Shown here in pieces: positions 12,484 through 19,978 of a stretch of 28,203 nucleotides of DNA. Position numbers and translations under genes: made by a program. The notes beneath the pieces were generated by a model. The model ran no database searches and had not been told where the DNA came from. It saw only the letters and a list, made by a program, of their open reading frames with translations. The stretch is from NCBI GenBank assembly GCA_946480535.1, contig CAMLKA010000009.1:1-28203 (forward strand). The letters are read 5' to 3'. The first letter of the stretch is position 1, and every line of letters begins with the position of its first letter. This DNA is from an uncultured Candidatus Saccharibacteria bacterium (GTDB lineage Bacteria > Patescibacteria > Saccharimonadia > Saccharimonadales > UBA1547).

Positions 12484-15036
12484 CTATTTAAGAATTTCAA
12501 GTTCATGAAGCAGGCGTTCAACGAGCGCCTGTTTTTCTTGGAGTTGCTTTTTGCTCTCTTCAACGAGTGCAGCCGGTGCCTTATTGATGTAATTCTCGTT
12601 ACCAAGGCGCCCTTCAAGAGTTTTGATTTCTTGATGGGTTGTTGCGAGGCGCATTTCAAGGTTTTCCTTGTGTTCTTCAAGGGTCTTTTCTGAAACATCA
12701 AGCCAGGCGTCGTGGTTGTGAAGTGCGAGGCGAAGGCCACGAGGCTGCTCGGTCTTTGTGACTTCTTTTAATTTCGCGAGGCGCTTGATGAGGTCCTGGT
12801 TGTCTTCAATGAGTGAATCGCCGGTGACGATAAGGCCGTAGCGCTCATTACCTGGAAGTGAGGTCGACACAAAGCGCGCTTCGGCAACGATTTCCTGTAG
12901 TTGCCCAAACTCCCCTGCGGAGATTTCACTGTACGGTAGGATTTCCGGCCAGGTCTCGTTAATAAGCAGCGTGGTGTGCCACGGAAGTGTTTGCCAGATA
13001 GTTTCTGTCACAAATGGCGCAAATGGATGAGCGAGCTTGAGGGAGGTATCGAGTACCCAGGCAAGCAGGTGTGGATTGTCTTGATCCTTTGAGGCCTCGA
13101 CGTACCAGTCGGCAACGCTGTCCCAGATGGCGTGATACATCGCTTCGCCCGCTTCGGCGTAACGGTAGCTATTGAGTGCGCGACTAATTGCCTTCTTTGC
13201 AGTTTCAAGCTCACCGACAATCCAGTGGTCGGCAAGTGATACCACCTCGGGTTGGCCTGGTTGGTAGTTTTCGCCAAGCTTGTTCTCGATAAAGCGAGCA
13301 ATATTCCAAAGCTTATTACAGAAGTTGCGGCCCGCAATAACGCGGTCAACACTAAAGGCTTGGTTTTGGCCTGGGCTACGGCTAGCGATAAGACCAAGGC
13401 GAAGAGCATCAGAACCGTATTCTGCCACGAGCTCCATAGGGTTGATGACATTCCCCTTACTCTTGCTCATCTTTTGGCTGTGTTCGTCGAGCACCATACC
13501 GTGGAGGTAGACATTCTTAAACGGAACCTTCCCTGTTACGTGAAGACTGAGCATGATCATACGAGCAATCCAGCGGTCGAGCAGGTCGGTGCCGGTTTCC
13601 ATGAGTTCGGTTGGGAAGAAGCGAGAGAGATCGCTCCCCTCTTCGAGGGCATCGGTGGTAATGAATGGCCACTGGCCACTACTGAACCAGGTGTCGAAGG
13701 TGTCTTCTTCACGCTGGTAGGTCTTGCCATCGATAACTATTGTTTTTTCGTCAACATTTTCATTGAATACCCAATCGCTAGGGTCTTCGATATTTTGGAA
13801 AGCTGGGATAGGAATCCCCCAAGGGATTTGACGCGAGAGGTTCCAGTCGTGAATGCCCTTTAGGTACTGAATGAGGATGTTTTTGCGGCCAGCTGGGTAG
13901 AAGGTAATCTCCCCTGCTTCGAGGGCTTCAATTGCCTTAGCGGCAAGCGGCTCCATCTTAAGGAACCACTGCTCTTTAATAAGTGGCTGGATTGGAAGGC
14001 CGCTCTTGTAGTCGTAGCCGACGGTGTGTTCGATTGGCTCTTCTTTGCGAATGAGTTCTTCCGCTTGGAGGGCAGCGAGGGTGCGCTTGCGTGCTTCATC
14101 AGCTTCGAGTCCGAGGAACTGCTTGGGAACGTTAATCATCTTACCGTCAAAGTCGATAACCTGTGGACGTGGCAGGTTGTGACGCTTCCCTACTTCAAAG
14201 TCGTTCGGATCGTGGGCTGGGGTAATTTTTACGGCGCCGGTTCCAAAGTTCGGGTCGACGTATTCGTCGGCGATAATTTCAATCTCACGGCCGGTGAGTG
14301 GCAAGACGACCTTTGTACCGATGAAGTCTTTGTAACGAGGGTCGTCAGGGTGAACGGCAACGGCAGTGTCGCCGAAGAGTGTCTCTGGACGAGAGGTGGC
14401 AATAACGATTTCACCAATCTTGTCGATCATTGGGTAGGCAATGTGCCAAAGGGTGCCCTTTTCCATCTTGTGGTCGACTTCGATGTCGGCGTAGCTGGTT
14501 TGGTATTTGGTACTGTAGTTAACAATACGTTCACCCCGGTAAATAAGACCTTCATCCCAAAGTTTTTTGAAGGTTCCGTAGACGGTTTTAATTACCTTAG
14601 TATCAAGAGTAAAGACGAGGTCATCCCAAGAAGCGCTCGTGCCCAGTGCGCGTACCTGCAGCTCCATGTTGCCGCGTTGTTTTTCAACAAAATCCCATAC
14701 CTGGCTGTAGAGTTCTTCACGGTTGAAGTCGAAACGGCTCTTCCCTTGCTTTTGGAGTTCTTTTTCGTAGACCACCCAGGTTTCGAAACCGGCGTGGTCG
14801 GCACCAGGAATATAAATGGTGTCGTAGCCAGTCATACGCTTAAAGCGGACAGAGATGTCTTTGAGGCCCATGTCGAGGGCGTGGCCGAGGTGAAGATTAC
14901 CATTGGCGTTTGGTGGTGGCATGACAGTACTGAAGGGCTTACCCTCACCCTTTGGCTTAAAAGCACCACTGGTTTCCCAGAGTGCGTATACGTTTGGTTC
15001 GTATTCGTTTGGATTGTAAGCTTTTGCTAGATTCAC
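12484..15036 (-). CDS. valS: Valyl-tRNA synthetase
   Basis: The 850-residue class Ia synthetase charges tRNA-Val and edits mischarged Thr. Visible signatures are the HIGH-type motif in PPPNANGNLHLGH (40-52), the CP1 editing domain in the 200s with ATSRPETLFGD and HDPNDFEVG, the KMSKS loop in HSQKMSKSKGNV at about residue 520, and the C-terminal coiled-coil arm (about 785-850) typical of ValRS. The start is a GTG at 15036 with AGGA about 10 nt upstream; family alignment supports it, since NPNEYEPNVYALWE is the usual N-terminus. The extended -10 promoter at 15168-15160 gives a leader of roughly 115 nt that contains all three parS-like palindromes. Confidence 0.97.
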   Translation of the reverse strand: MNLAKAYNPNEYEPNVYALWETSGAFKPKGEGKPFSTVMPPPNANGNLHLGHALDMGLKDISVRFKRMTGYDTIYIPGADHAGFETWVVYEKELQKQGKSRFDFNREELYSQVWDFVEKQRGNMELQVRALGTSASWDDLVFTLDTKVIKTVYGTFKKLWDEGLIYRGERIVNYSTKYQTSYADIEVDHKMEKGTLWHIAYPMIDKIGEIVIATSRPETLFGDTAVAVHPDDPRYKDFIGTKVVLPLTGREIEIIADEYVDPNFGTGAVKITPAHDPNDFEVGKRHNLPRPQVIDFDGKMINVPKQFLGLEADEARKRTLAALQAEELIRKEEPIEHTVGYDYKSGLPIQPLIKEQWFLKMEPLAAKAIEALEAGEITFYPAGRKNILIQYLKGIHDWNLSRQIPWGIPIPAFQNIEDPSDWVFNENVDEKTIVIDGKTYQREEDTFDTWFSSGQWPFITTDALEEGSDLSRFFPTELMETGTDLLDRWIARMIMLSLHVTGKVPFKNVYLHGMVLDEHSQKMSKSKGNVINPMELVAEYGSDALRLGLIASRSPGQNQAFSVDRVIAGRNFCNKLWNIARFIENKLGENYQPGQPEVVSLADHWIVGELETAKKAISRALNSYRYAEAGEAMYHAIWDSVADWYVEASKDQDNPHLLAWVLDTSLKLAHPFAPFVTETIWQTLPWHTTLLINETWPEILPYSEISAGEFGQLQEIVAEARFVSTSLPGNERYGLIVTGDSLIEDNQDLIKRLAKLKEVTKTEQPRGLRLALHNHDAWLDVSEKTLEEHKENLEMRLATTHQEIKTLEGRLGNENYINKAPAALVEESKKQLQEKQALVERLLHELEILK

Positions 15037-15051
15037 CGTTTTGTCCTGTCT

Positions 15052-15130
15052 AATTTCACGTGAAAGTGTTTGGGTGTGATTTCACGTGAAAGTTGAACAG
15101 TAGATGTTCGACGATATTTCACGTGAAAGT
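15052..15130. repeat. Three copies of a parS-like palindrome
   Basis: The sequence ATTTCACGTGAAAGT occurs three times in the same orientation, with the self-complementary core TTTCACGTGAAA at 15054-15065, 15080-15091 and 15117-15128 (centres 26 and 37 bp apart). The core equals the inner 12 bases of the ParB-binding site parS (TGTTTCACGTGAAACA). The flanking bases differ from that consensus in the same way in all copies. I saw no fourth copy in the window. The repeats lie between the valS promoter and its start codon, so they may also work as operators or in the leader RNA. Confidence 0.85.
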
Positions 15131-15159
15131 GCCGTGTACTCCCCTTTTTCTCTTGGCAT

Positions 15160-15168
15160 ATTATAGCA
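15160..15168 (-). promoter_or_regulatory. Extended -10 promoter of valS
   Basis: On the minus strand TGC (15168-15166) is followed by TATAAT (15165-15160). Transcription would start near 15153 and run through the three palindromes before the GTG start at 15036. No clear -35 box is present. Confidence 0.6.
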
Positions 15169-15319
15169 TGATTAGAAGTGAAAAGACCATCGCTGGCAGC
15201 CCTGTTACAACACGAACGTCCTCGCGCTGGATTTCAATAGGGCCTCTGCGCCCATTTCAACTCAGGCTGCGGAATGTGTCGCTTATGTAACAAGCCCGCC
15301 ATCAGTGGCCTTTTCGCTG

Positions 15320-15325
15320 TATAAT
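15320..15325 (+). promoter_or_regulatory. -10 box of the plus-strand FemAB gene
   Basis: TATAAT ends 7 nt before the ATG at 15333, a leaderless arrangement. Confidence 0.55.
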
Positions 15326-15332
15326 AATTCCT

Positions 15333-16310
15333 ATGATTGAGCTTCAGAGGGTAAATGATAAGGAAATTTGGGATGATTACGTGCTTGAGCATGGGGGTCA
15401 CCCACTACAACTATGGTCCTGGGGACAGGTAAAAGCGGGCCACGGCTGGGTTGCTGAGCGCGTTTTTGCGTATGATGAGGAAGAAATTATTGGCGCTGCG
15501 CAGGTGCTGGTTCGCCGACTTCCAGCGCCTTTTCGGGCATTTGCGTATATTCCTCGTGGTCCCCTCTTCGATGATGGCCATAGGGATGTCATCATCGATA
15601 AGCTTGCGGTATTAGCGCGGCGCGATCACCACGCTGTCGCCCTTTCAATCGAACCCGATTCGATGCAGTTCGAAAAGCCCGATGGTTGGGTGCGCTCAAC
15701 CAATAAGGTGCTCTCTGCTGAGACGATTCTGCTCGATACGACTAAGTCGGAAAGTGACTTGCTTGCCGATATGGCCAAGAAGACGCGCCAGTACATCCGT
15801 AAATCAGGCGCCGATGTAAAGATTCGTCAAGTAAAAAAGCGCGAAGATATTGAGAAATGTCTGGATATTTATCGCCAAACTGCGCAACGTGCTGGATTTA
15901 ATCTTCATAACAACCAGTATTACTTCGATGTGTTTATACAGATGCAAGACTACTCCCCTATCTTTGCTGCGTATGAAGGTGAAAATATAGTGGCGTTTTT
16001 ATGGCTGGCTATCAGTGAGACAACTGCCTACGAACTGTATGGCGGAGTAAACGATCGTGGCCAGGAGCTTCGTGCAAACTACGCGCTCAAGTGGCACGCA
16101 ATTAAAAAGGTTAAAGAGTGGGGTATCTCCCACTACGATTTTGGTGGCCTCGTTGCCGGTGGCGTTTCAAACTTCAAACAGGGATGGGCGTCTGAAACAA
16201 CAGTGTTTGCTGGTACCTTTGATAAGCCACTCTCCCCTCTTTATACCCTTTGGAGTAAAGGGTTGCCGTTCGCAAAGAAAACGCTGCAGACCATGCGCCG
16301 CAAAAAGTAA
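15333..16310 (+). CDS. FemAB/FemX family peptidyltransferase, copy 1
   Basis: The 325-residue protein has the double-GNAT layout of Fem ligases. An early PLQLWSWGQVKAGHGWVAERVFA motif is typical, followed by AYIPRGPLFDD, the LLADMAKKTRQYIRKSG helix, and the late AIKKVKEWGISHYDFGGL and GVSNFKQGWASETTVFAGTFD block. Fem enzymes add amino acids from aminoacyl-tRNA to the third-position residue of the lipid II stem peptide and so build the peptidoglycan cross-bridge at the membrane. The attached residue cannot be read from sequence. It lacks the coiled-coil insertion of some FemA proteins. A second family member lies at 22170-23204. A hairpin in the end of tsaD (16338-16363) may terminate it. Confidence 0.85.
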   Translation: MIELQRVNDKEIWDDYVLEHGGHPLQLWSWGQVKAGHGWVAERVFAYDEEEIIGAAQVLVRRLPAPFRAFAYIPRGPLFDDGHRDVIIDKLAVLARRDHHAVALSIEPDSMQFEKPDGWVRSTNKVLSAETILLDTTKSESDLLADMAKKTRQYIRKSGADVKIRQVKKREDIEKCLDIYRQTAQRAGFNLHNNQYYFDVFIQMQDYSPIFAAYEGENIVAFLWLAISETTAYELYGGVNDRGQELRANYALKWHAIKKVKEWGISHYDFGGLVAGGVSNFKQGWASETTVFAGTFDKPLSPLYTLWSKGLPFAKKTLQTMRRKK

Positions 16311-16335
16311 TTCTGAATAAAATCTTAATTAAAGC

Positions 16336-17424
16336 TTAAACAGTCTGTTTCCAGGCTGTTTTTGTCATGGAAAGACTCGGCTGCACCTCAAGTGAGAGGG
16401 GAGAGGTGGCTTCGTTGCGGTCTGCGTAGAAGCAACCGAGGGTAGCAATCATGGCGCCGTTGTCGGTACAGAGCTGCATAGGGGCGTATTCGATGGCGAT
16501 AGGGAGCCTCTCCTGTAGTTGCTTGCGAAGTTCTTGGTTTGCAGCAACACCACCAGCAATAACAACAGAGGCGGGGGAGTAGTCGTGAAAGGCTTTTTCG
16601 GCTTTATCAACGAGGGTTTCAATAGCGGTGTGTTGGAAGCTTGCGGCAAAGTCGGCGCGTTGCTCGTCGTTTAAAAGCGCTGGAAGCTCAAAAGACGGAA
16701 AAGACGTGTCGACACCCACTTCGTGCTGTACGGCGCGTAGAACGGCCGTCTTAAGGCCTGAGAAGCTAAAATCATAAGCACCTTGGAGGCGTGCTTTTGG
16801 CAGTTTGTACTTTTTAGGGTCACCTTTTTTGGCCGCTTCGGCGATTGACGGACCTCCAGGGTAGGGGAGGCCGAGGATTTTCGCCACTTTATCGAAGGCT
16901 TCTCCAACGGCGTCGTCTTGGGTTTGGCCGAGCAGTTCGTAGTCACCGTGGTCGCGGAAGAGGACGAGCTGAGAGTGGCCACCGCTGACGATAAGGGCGA
17001 GCATAGGGAACTGTGGTTGTTTCGACGGAAGGGTGAGGTCAATGCCATTTGCCTGATCAGTAATGAAATTAGCGTAGACATGAGCTTCGACGTGGTGAAT
17101 AGGGTAGAGGGGAATATTTTTCTGGGCCGCTATTGTACGCGCAGCAAGGGTTCCAACAAGGAGTGAACCAAGGAGGCCGGGTGCGTAAGTAACGGCAATG
17201 CCATCGATATCATCCCAGGTAAGGTTGGCATCGGTAAGCGCCTGGTTGATAACCGGGTTAATCACTTCAATGTGGCTTCGAGCGGCAACTTCAGGGACAA
17301 CGCCGCCGTATACCTTGTGGATATCAATTTGCGTGCGGACGACATTTGAAAGCAAACGGTGTCCGTCTTCAACGACGGCCGCGGCAGTTTCGTCACAGCT
17401 ACTCTCAATTCCAAGGATTCTCAT
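16336..17424 (-). CDS. tsaD: tRNA threonylcarbamoyladenosine transferase subunit TsaD
   Basis: The 362-residue protein is a full-length TsaD/Kae1/YgjD. The N-terminus carries ESSCDET (7-13), the metal-binding HHVEAH lies at 110-115, and SGGHSQL and the GGVAANQELR nucleotide-binding motif follow. TsaD, with TsaB and TsaE, transfers the threonylcarbamoyl group made by TsaC to A37 of tRNAs that read ANN codons. Its partners are not in this window. TACAAT ends 7 nt before the ATG at 17424, a leaderless arrangement. It converges with the FemAB gene. Confidence 0.96.
   Translation of the reverse strand: MRILGIESSCDETAAAVVEDGHRLLSNVVRTQIDIHKVYGGVVPEVAARSHIEVINPVINQALTDANLTWDDIDGIAVTYAPGLLGSLLVGTLAARTIAAQKNIPLYPIHHVEAHVYANFITDQANGIDLTLPSKQPQFPMLALIVSGGHSQLVLFRDHGDYELLGQTQDDAVGEAFDKVAKILGLPYPGGPSIAEAAKKGDPKKYKLPKARLQGAYDFSFSGLKTAVLRAVQHEVGVDTSFPSFELPALLNDEQRADFAASFQHTAIETLVDKAEKAFHDYSPASVVIAGGVAANQELRKQLQERLPIAIEYAPMQLCTDNGAMIATLGCFYADRNEATSPLSLEVQPSLSMTKTAWKQTV
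16338..16363 (+). terminator. Likely terminator of the plus-strand FemAB gene
   Basis: AAACAGTCTG (16338-16347) pairs with CAGGCTGTTT (16352-16361), with one G-T pair, followed by further T residues. It lies over the stop codon of the convergent tsaD gene. Confidence 0.6.
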
Positions 17425-17431
17425 CTGTTAT

Positions 17432-17437
17432 ATTGTA
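17432..17437 (-). promoter_or_regulatory. -10 box of tsaD
   Basis: On the minus strand TACAAT ends 7 nt before the ATG at 17424. Confidence 0.55.
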
Positions 17438-17473
17438 CCACGTCGTTGTGCTTTGGACACCCTAGCTTGAACT

Positions 17474-17501
17474 TTGCTGAGAGTTTCCTTAAAATTATAA
17501 G
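17474..17501 (+). promoter_or_regulatory. Possible promoter of the SGNH esterase gene
   Basis: TTGCTG (17474-17479), a 16-nt spacer and TATAAG (17496-17501) lie upstream of an AGGAGG ribosome binding site and the ATG at 17539. Confidence 0.4.
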
Positions 17502-17538
17502 CAGATACTAAGCTAAGGTTCAGGTAGGAGGGTGCGGT

Positions 17539-19773
17539 ATGAAAGTGTGGAGGGGAGGCGTGCGCTTCCTGGTTTTAGTGTGTCCTGCGATTGTGGCCGT
17601 CTGCGTGTCGCCAATAGCTGCAACCCAGGGAGGGTGGGGAAATCAACAGGTGGAGTTGCTTCGACAAGCTCCCGTGACATCACTTCCCTCTAATTCGAAC
17701 ACCTGTTATGGCACGGTTGCACAAATTCAGGTCCGAAGCGGGGGTGGAGTAGAGGCGTGTATTATGGGCGGAGTGTCCGAAACCCGGCTTGCTCGCTACA
17801 GGGGCGCTAACTCGCAATTTGCTTATGCCGTCGCTCGGTCGGGCGAGACGCATTACACAAAGCTTGCCGATTTATGTGCCGGATACTCGTGGTGCGGGTA
17901 TGGTGCTGGTGAAGACACGCTACTCCTCCAGTTACCGGTGAATCAGTATCGGTATGGACATGCCATTGTGCGTCATTTCTCTCAATACCTTCAGGCGCAC
18001 ACCGTACCAGAGCCGCATTATTCTTTTGAATACAATCAGCCATACGAAATTATTCATGCCGGGAGTACCAATCTACCAACGGGTGCAGTGGCAGTTTCGG
18101 CGAATGGGAGATGGGCGATTGTCGAGCTTCTTGAGTATGGATTTGTTCGGGTTGATTTGCGAGACGGGTCGTATCGGAGAGTTATTGCGCCGGGAGTTCG
18201 CTACGGGCTTGGGGCGGACCCGTCGTTTGAGTTAGCGATTTCTAATGACGGCCGCTTTGTTGCGATAGTGGGGTGGCGAGCGGGTATTGATGTCTACGAA
18301 CTGGACGGAGCGTGCGGAGATGTACTCACGGGGCAGTCGGCCACTTCCTTCTCTCAGGGCACAATTTCATGTAGACCTGCGATGATTGAACGGCAGGCTC
18401 TCTTTTCGGGGTTTCAGGCTGCGTACATGCCGCGGTTTTCACCAGACGGTACGACGTTGACCCTTATCGTCTCTACGGCCACAGGGTACGTCCGTGCGGT
18501 ATTGGCGCCTACGAGTGCTGGCATTGCGGCGACCCCTATGTATGTCGCGCTTGGAGATTCATTCGTGAGTGGAGAAGGGGAGACTGAGGACTCGCAGTAT
18601 ATGCTTGGCACGAACACGGCCACTAACAAGTGTCATGTAAGCGTGCGATCCTACCCCTATCTGCTGGAGCTTTCTATGAATGCGATGAATAGGTCATGCT
18701 CGGGGTCTCGTGTTCAGGAAGTGTTGCAGCAGGCGGAATCAATACGCGGGAAGTACCCGACGCTTCTATCGGTGGGTGTTGGAGGTAATGACATTGATGT
18801 GATGGGAAAGCTTAAGGCGTGCATTATGCCAGGAACATGCGAGTGGGCGTTGCCTGAAAATCGTATGCAAACCGCGCTCGAAATACAGGGTTTGTATCAA
18901 AAACTTGTGGCGGCATTTGAATCGATTCAGCAGATGTACGCGCAATCAACACTTATTGTTGTGGGGTACCCGGAGGTCATTAACGAGGCTGTCGATGCAA
19001 AGTGCCGATTTCCAATTTCTGCGCTTTTAGATCAACACGAGCGACGGTATATGAATGAAACGGTGCGGTATATAAATGAAGTACTAAAGAGCGCCGCGGG
19101 GTACACAGGGCTTCAGTTCATCGATGTTTCTGGGGCATATAGTGGTGAACGATTGTGCGACGAACAGCAAACCGCCATGAACGGCGTACGCTCCGGTGAT
19201 GACTTCGCCCCAATAAGCGCGCTCGAATCAATAAAAATAATCGGTGCCGAATCTTTCCATCCAACACCAAGGGGCCACGAGCTCGTAGCCGAAACTATTA
19301 AGAGCATTTTTGCTCGGGATGGAGTGGGTGTGTACTGCGAATCGTGCCAGTTTAGCCCAGTAGACCTTACCCCACCGCTCTATTGGCGAGAAGTAGATGG
19401 TGGCAGAGAAATTCTTCCTATTGCAGAGAGATTCATTCAAGCCGACGCAATTGGGTTTGGTGATTCGATAGCGTTTTCATTTCCGCCAGGAAGCTTCGCT
19501 TCGGAAAGTGAGGTGACGTTAGAACTCCATTCGGATGTACGAGTGGTGGGAAAGTATATGACGGCAGCCGATGGGTCCCTTGAGGGGCATTTCAGTGTTC
19601 CGGTGCAGCCGCGCGGATATCATACCGTGCATGCGTATGGTGACAGTGTTTCCGGTATTAAAATCGATAGATACCAAGTTGTATATGTCCGGGAAAAGGA
19701 GACTCCCATCTATGGTGCTCCGCTGGGCAGGCCATTGGTGGTGACGGGGGGGCAATGCCGCTCCAAAACTTAA
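17539..19773 (+). CDS. Large exported SGNH/GDSL-type esterase, anchor out of frame
   Basis: The 744-residue protein has a signal peptide (about 1-30). An N-terminal region of about 300 residues has beta-propeller-like repeats (VSANGRWAIV, ISNDGRFVAIV, FSPDGTTLTLIV). An SGNH hydrolase domain follows with GDSFVSGEGE (nucleophile Ser341), GGND (415-418) and ESFHPTPRGH (catalytic His574, with Glu in place of the usual Asp three residues earlier). A C-terminal beta domain ends with YQVVYVREKE. The enzyme could deacylate surface glycans, wall polymers or lipids; the substrate is unknown. AGGAGG lies upstream of the start. The frame ends at TAA soon after a run of seven G (19746-19752), while a membrane anchor continues in the -1 frame, so anchoring depends on a shift there. 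Confidence 0.85.
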   Translation: MKVWRGGVRFLVLVCPAIVAVCVSPIAATQGGWGNQQVELLRQAPVTSLPSNSNTCYGTVAQIQVRSGGGVEACIMGGVSETRLARYRGANSQFAYAVARSGETHYTKLADLCAGYSWCGYGAGEDTLLLQLPVNQYRYGHAIVRHFSQYLQAHTVPEPHYSFEYNQPYEIIHAGSTNLPTGAVAVSANGRWAIVELLEYGFVRVDLRDGSYRRVIAPGVRYGLGADPSFELAISNDGRFVAIVGWRAGIDVYELDGACGDVLTGQSATSFSQGTISCRPAMIERQALFSGFQAAYMPRFSPDGTTLTLIVSTATGYVRAVLAPTSAGIAATPMYVALGDSFVSGEGETEDSQYMLGTNTATNKCHVSVRSYPYLLELSMNAMNRSCSGSRVQEVLQQAESIRGKYPTLLSVGVGGNDIDVMGKLKACIMPGTCEWALPENRMQTALEIQGLYQKLVAAFESIQQMYAQSTLIVVGYPEVINEAVDAKCRFPISALLDQHERRYMNETVRYINEVLKSAAGYTGLQFIDVSGAYSGERLCDEQQTAMNGVRSGDDFAPISALESIKIIGAESFHPTPRGHELVAETIKSIFARDGVGVYCESCQFSPVDLTPPLYWREVDGGREILPIAERFIQADAIGFGDSIAFSFPPGSFASESEVTLELHSDVRVVGKYMTAADGSLEGHFSVPVQPRGYHTVHAYGDSVSGIKIDRYQVVYVREKETPIYGAPLGRPLVVTGGQCRSKT

Positions 19774-19970
19774 GAGAAACAGGAGCATCTGTTACGCCGA
19801 GCACCCTCATATCACCCCTGGCCGTACTGGGGGAGGCGGTGAAGTTGCCCAACCAACCTACGTCGCGGCATACAGGAACGTATGCGCTTTATATCTGGGG
19901 AGGAGTGGCAGTTCTTCTGTTAGTATTCGTCGGAGCAGTGTCTTATAGTATCGGCCGTCGACAGGTATAA
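19746..19970 (+). pseudogene. Out-of-frame C-terminal extension with membrane anchor
   Basis: From the G7 tract on, the -1 frame is open to the TAA at 19968-19970. It encodes a Pro/Thr-rich linker and a transmembrane helix (about 44-66 counted from the ATG at 19755) ending in the basic tail GRRQV. One extra G, or a -1 slip on the tract, would join it to the esterase and give about 810 residues with a single C-terminal anchor. The internal ATG at 19755 has no ribosome binding site, so a separate small gene is less likely. A tract-length error in the sequence cannot be excluded. Confidence 0.7.
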
Positions 19971-19971
19971 T
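19966..19971 (+). promoter_or_regulatory. -10 box of the MurE-like gene
   Basis: TATAAT ends 7 nt before the ATG at 19979. It overlaps the stop codon of the out-of-frame esterase anchor. Confidence 0.6.
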
Positions 19972-19978
19972 AACTGAT

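Larger units (their letters stand above)
15129..15332. other. Divergent intergenic region between valS and the FemAB gene
   Basis: Beyond the palindromes this stretch holds the valS promoter (15160-15168) and the -10 box of the FemAB gene (15320-15325). A 40-codon frame (15168-15290) has no ribosome binding site or recognisable product, and I see no convincing gene here. Confidence 0.5.

Noticed and set aside
14026..15030. A 334-codon frame antisense to valS
   Set aside because: valS is certain by motif and length. The antisense frame has no recognisable domain or ribosome binding site, and its openness follows from valS codon bias.
15037..15153. A T-box riboswitch in the valS leader
   Set aside because: I see no T-box sequence, specifier stem or antiterminator; the leader is dominated by the three palindromes.
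15093..15290. A 65-codon frame across the third palindrome and the valS promoter
   Set aside because: It has no ribosome binding site, covers regulatory sequence and gives no recognisable product.
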